The notes under the pieces: generated by a model
The model's database searches: none
What the model was told of the DNA's origin: nothing
What the model saw: the letters and a program-made list of their open reading frames with translations, nothing else
In this document: piece by piece, positions 61,056-64,000 of the stretch
How the letters are laid out: every line of letters starts with the position of its first letter
Numbering within the stretch: the stretch's first letter is position 1
Translations under genes and position numbers: made by a program
NCBI GenBank assembly: GCA_964017125.1
Contig: OZ024904.1
Location: 3,204,914-3,268,913 of the forward strand
Length of the DNA: 64,000 nucleotides
Reading direction: 5' to 3'
DNA from: Flabesymbios commensalis
Lineage: Eukaryota; Annelida; Polychaeta; Terebellida; Flabelligeridae

Positions 61056-61254
61056 CTTTTAGAGCGGGGAATGTCTTTATGCGTCAGAATAGGATATCTG
61101 TAGACGTCAGATTCTGACATATTCCAACATGGAAAGAATAAAAATATTTTATAAAATTGACTAATTTTCATCCACTATGGGATTGAAATTGCTGCAGCAT
61201 TTCACAGCTCATAGTGCATGAAAATATGAAAAAAATCCAGGGAATTAAGCTGTT

Positions 61255-61450
61255 AACCCTCATCCTGCTAAATTTTTTTTTTTTAATTTACACCCACTTC
61301 AAGTTGTGTCTTGTTACTGCGACTTCAAGTGGTTGAAAATTACTAAAAATTACAAAAAAATTGTTTAATTTGAGCACAAATATTGATGTTTAGACACACA
61401 TTTTATTCCCAATAACAGTGATTTAGTCGACCAATAAAACAGATTAAAAA
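61255..61450 (+). repeat. H1-type TTAA MITE
   Basis: It starts TTAACCCTCATCCTGC. The right arm is shortened to GCGACTTCAAGTGG, and the body to ACCAATAAAACAGATTAA is intact. Confidence 0.7.
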
Positions 61451-61457
61451 TGACAAT

Positions 61458-61920
61458 ACAGTGGAACCTGCTATGAGCAGCCACTCTTGTGACACAAGAA
61501 AAGTAGCCTCTCAAGACAGGTGGCTGGCTGCTCATTAGAGGTTCATTCGTATACAAAATGTCATATTGGGGAATGTTCAAGTCGCCTCCCATAGGCGGTT
61601 AGCTGCTCCTGAGAATGGCTGCTCATAACATCGTACTTAAAAAAAATTGTCAGCTTTGAAGAGGTTTACATAGCATACTTAAGTAAAAAAGTTAACTTTT
61701 TACTAAAAGTATGTTATGGAAATCGGCCGCAGGGGCCAGTTCCTGTAAGATACTTTAGTACAAAACTAAAACTTTTTACTTTAGTACGGTACAGAAACTG
61801 GCCCCAGGCTCTACTATAGTTGTGATCATCAGAATCTTATTTTGGGGAATGGCTAAGTGGCCTCGCATAGGAGGTTAGCTGCTCATAAGAATGGCTGCTA
61901 GTAACAGGTTCTACTGTAGT
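61458..61920. repeat. GTGGAACCTGCTATGAGCAG-type repeat, split by a palindromic insert
   Basis: GAGCAGCCACTC, GGTGGCTGGCTGCTCATTAG, TAGGCGGTTAGCTGCTC and AATGGCTGCTCATAACA occur at 61,458-61,632, and related units again at 61,855-61,915. Between them, 61,660-61,812 is an imperfect palindrome with TACTTAAGTAAAAAAG, GGGGCCAGTTCCTG and AGAAACTGGCCCC. Confidence 0.55.
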
Positions 61921-61961
61921 CGTGATCAGCAGGATAAGAGGTAATATATCAGATATAAGAG

Positions 61962-62131
61962 CTATGATTTTGCTGTAAGCGTTGTGTCACTGGCATCTCC
62001 CCCACCAGATGTCGCCAGTAGGCTAGGGTTCATCATGTCAGATGCCACAACATCGTAACCGAGCTTCTTCATGTCCTTTGTAACCACGTTAAATGACAAC
62101 GTCGCAAAACCCTGCGTCTTGACTCGCGTCA
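61962..62131 (-). CDS. Probable terminal exon of an unidentified host gene
   Basis: A good acceptor (TTTTTGTTTCAG) precedes 62,131. The frame (phase: two bases, then ACG CGA GTC) runs 55 codons to TAG at 61,962: [20 protein letters not shown], then [20 protein letters not shown] and a Gly/Ser/Asp/Thr-rich end [15 protein letters not shown]. The composition is balanced and not repeat-derived, and the local DNA is less AT-rich than its surroundings. I do not recognise the product. Upstream exons would lie beyond 62,131 on the minus strand, perhaps outside the window. Confidence 0.5.
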
Positions 62132-62348
62132 CTGAAACAAAAATGGCGTTGTCACAATATATGATACACTTTGTTGAAAGGTAATATGTGCTCATTGAAA
62201 GTATAATGGGGTAAGGCATATATCTATACATTTATAATGTATGGTACAGGAAAATACATATAAGAAAAAGCAGTTTCAGATTTAGTCTATTGTGTAACAA
62301 ATAGTGTTGAATAGATGTGATGAGGGAACTTAGAGGGTTAATTGACTT

Positions 62349-62485
62349 AACCCCTAGAGCACTGATGTCCACTACAGTAGACATTCTGTGCTTAACCCTT
62401 AGAGCACTGATGTCAACTACAGTAGCCATTCTGTGTGTTAACCCCTAGAGCACTGATGTCGACTACAGTAGACATTATTTATTTC
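62349..62485 (+). repeat. 46-bp minisatellite made of an H4 MITE end, part 1
   Basis: Three head-to-tail units of AACCCCTAGAGCACTGATGT, CGACTACAGTAGACATTCTG, TGTTTT. The unit equals the end of the H4 MITE as seen at 58,810-58,857 in reverse. Confidence 0.9.
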
Positions 62486-62639
62486 AAGTATTTAAAAAAA
62501 AACATAAGCACAAATCCAGCACAGCTGATCATGGCGCTCAAACAATAATAACATCATTAAATAACATCAATAAATATAAAGTTATGTTAAAAAAATAAAT
62601 AAACATAGTTATGAATAAATATTACCATTAGCTAGGTAA

Positions 62640-62990
62640 AGTAAATTCTAAAAAATGTGTTTTTAACTTTTTTTTTTTAATATTGCTGCATTGATATCAT
62701 GTGGAAGTTTATTCCACAGGACAGTCCCTTGTACACTAAAAGCTGCCTCTGTGGCTGACCTCTGTGTCATAGGCACTTGCAACAATAAGTCTCTAGGTTG
62801 TCTGAGATGACTAGGACGCACAGCACAACTGACCTAAGTATTGTGATGCCTGACCATGCAACGCTTTAAAAATATATAACAGCACTTTAAAATTTATGCG
62901 CAACTCTACCGGCCAATGCAGTTCTCTAAGAACGGGTGTGATGTGGTCTCGGATTCCGACTCCAGTAATCAGTCGAGCAGCACGGTTTTT
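62640..62990 (-). pseudogene. CR1/L2-like LINE ORF2 C-terminal fragment
   Basis: The minus strand reads NRAARLITGVGIRDHITPVL, RELHWPVELRINFKVLLYIF and KALHGQASQYLGQL. After a frame change, PSHLRQPRDLLL and FSVQGTVLWNKLPHDI follow, the end of CR1/L2-type ORF2. It separates two blocks of the 46-bp minisatellite. Confidence 0.82.
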
Positions 62991-63312
62991 AACCCCTAGA
63001 GCACTGATGGCGACTACACTAGACATTATGTGTTTCAACCCCTAGAGCACTGATGTGGACTAAAGTAGACATTCTGTGTTTTAACCCCTAGAGCACTGAT
63101 GTCGATAACAGTAGACATTCTGTGTTTTAACCCCTAGAGCACTGATGTGGACTACAGTAGACATTCTGTGTTTTAACCTCTGGAGCACTGATGTGGACTA
63201 CAGTATAAATTCTGTGTTTTAACCCCTAGAGCATTGATGGCGACTACAGTAGACAATCTGTGTTTGAACTCCTAGAGCACTGATGTTGAATACAGTAGAC
63301 ATTCTGTGTTTT
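62991..63312 (+). repeat. 46-bp minisatellite made of an H4 MITE end, part 2
   Basis: Seven units of the AACCCCTAGAGCACTGATGT type. The last runs without break into the complete H4 element that ends at 63,522. Confidence 0.92.
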
Positions 63313-63522
63313 ATTAGCACCTGTACATCACATGTATAACCCCTGATAACCAGTTGTTAAAAGTAAAATATGTATTCAATCTGGAAATGCTGAAATATGT
63401 TGGAGCTTAAATATCACAAATCACATGAATTTTCAGTCACTTGAAGTTGTGTATCGCTGTAGCGAGACACAACTTCAAGTGACCGAAAATTTCAATTGAA
63501 TATCTCAGCGCTCTAAGGGTTA
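63268..63522 (-). mobile_element. H4-type TTAA MITE
   Basis: CCTAGAGCACTGATGTTG at one end and CTCAGCGCTCTAAGGGTTAA at the other. The hairpin TCAGTCACTTGAAGTTGTG / CACAACTTCAAGTGACCG is intact. Confidence 0.82.
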
Positions 63523-64000
63523 ACCCTTTTTTTCTAGGCTAAGCATGATTACAGTCAATTTTAATCTGTTTTATCAGCCAATTAAATCATTGTTATTGTG
63601 TGCTTAAACATCAAAACGTCTTTGTCAGCTCTGTCAGGCCAAAAATCATCTTTTTTATTTTGACTCCTCAATATGTCCATAATTTGTATGTCCATAGACT
63701 AGAAGTGTGGAAGTCTATAAAAATTTTGGTTGCTGTGGCAACATAGCACGTGTAGCCGTTATCATTTATTCATGTATTTCTTATTTTGAACATGCATATC
63801 TGGTAAATGTGTAAAACACAAAATTTAAAAAACTTAAGATTTGCAAAACATATTGAAAAAATATGTGTAATGTTCACCCACTTAAGTTGTGGGTCGGGAT
63901 AGCGAGACAAAACTTCAAGTGGTTGAAAATTTTAATTATTTAATCTAGCGCCTAAAGGCTTAACCCTTTCACCACTGAAGCCCGTTTTTATGTGCTGAAT
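63523..64000. repeat. H1-type MITE pieces to the window end
   Basis: At 63,868-63,930 the hairpin CACCCACTTAAGTTGTGGGTC / GACAAAACTTCAAGTGG is followed by TCTAGCGCCTAAAGGCTTAA. The stretch 63,640-63,830 weakly resembles half of the AGGGACTGG palindromic MITE (ATATGTCCAT, TAGACTAGAAGTG, TATAAAAATTTTGG). CCCTTTCACC at 63,963 may start another element cut by the window edge. Confidence 0.55.

Noticed and set aside
62349-63312. 46-bp repeats as a CRISPR array
   Set aside because: Units are contiguous without spacers, lie in a eukaryotic locus and equal the end of a MITE.

Overview
The window is AT-rich animal DNA, almost certainly from a marine invertebrate. It holds a spliced elongin C gene whose protein is nearly identical to vertebrate ELOC, many non-LTR retrotransposons, PIF/Harbinger DNA transposons and dense MITEs. 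The 8-mer TAGGCCTA is strikingly frequent outside the first 20 kb. I cannot name the species; an echinoderm or other deuterostome is only a guess. There is no bacterial or organellar signature.

Region 1 (1-21,950) is a retroelement graveyard dominated by one LINE lineage. Positions 1-8,520 are about nine tandem copies of a 754-755 bp unit with a strong hairpin. Two 1.1-1.2 kb non-autonomous elements are inserted in it, each with a 12-bp target duplication. From 8,850 to 19,240 lie pieces of an I-superfamily-like LINE: 5' UTR, an intact ORF1 with three zinc knuckles, an endonuclease fragment, and a reverse transcriptase/RNase H fragment. More copies of the 1.2-kb element separate these pieces. 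The LINE and each 5'-complete short element begin with about 65 nt that fold as an HDV-like self-cleaving ribozyme. Both end in the same 3' hairpin plus an (ACTT)n tail. The inside of the short element carries two paired copies of structured modules that show compensatory base changes. This ribozyme-headed, LINE-tailed parasite family is the most interesting system in the window.

Region 2 (22,000-41,130) is a mosaic of DNA transposons: TTAA-flanked MITE families with internal palindromes, a 1.8-kb Harbinger remnant with TAA duplications and a transposase fragment, and a probable 10-kb TTA-flanked element (31,073-41,128) with inverted subterminal modules and (GGT/GAT)n minisatellites near both ends.

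Region 3 (41,130-48,600) holds ELOC on the minus strand (coding exons 46,512-46,347, 45,125-45,077 and 43,944-43,803). Its introns and flanks are packed with TTAA MITEs.

Region 4 (48,600-64,000) has minus-strand LINE fragments of other clades, a dimeric tRNA-derived SINE, a decayed copy of a widespread uncharacterised PIN/FEN-like gene, more MITEs, a minisatellite built from a MITE end, and one probable terminal exon of an unidentified host gene (61,962-62,131, minus).
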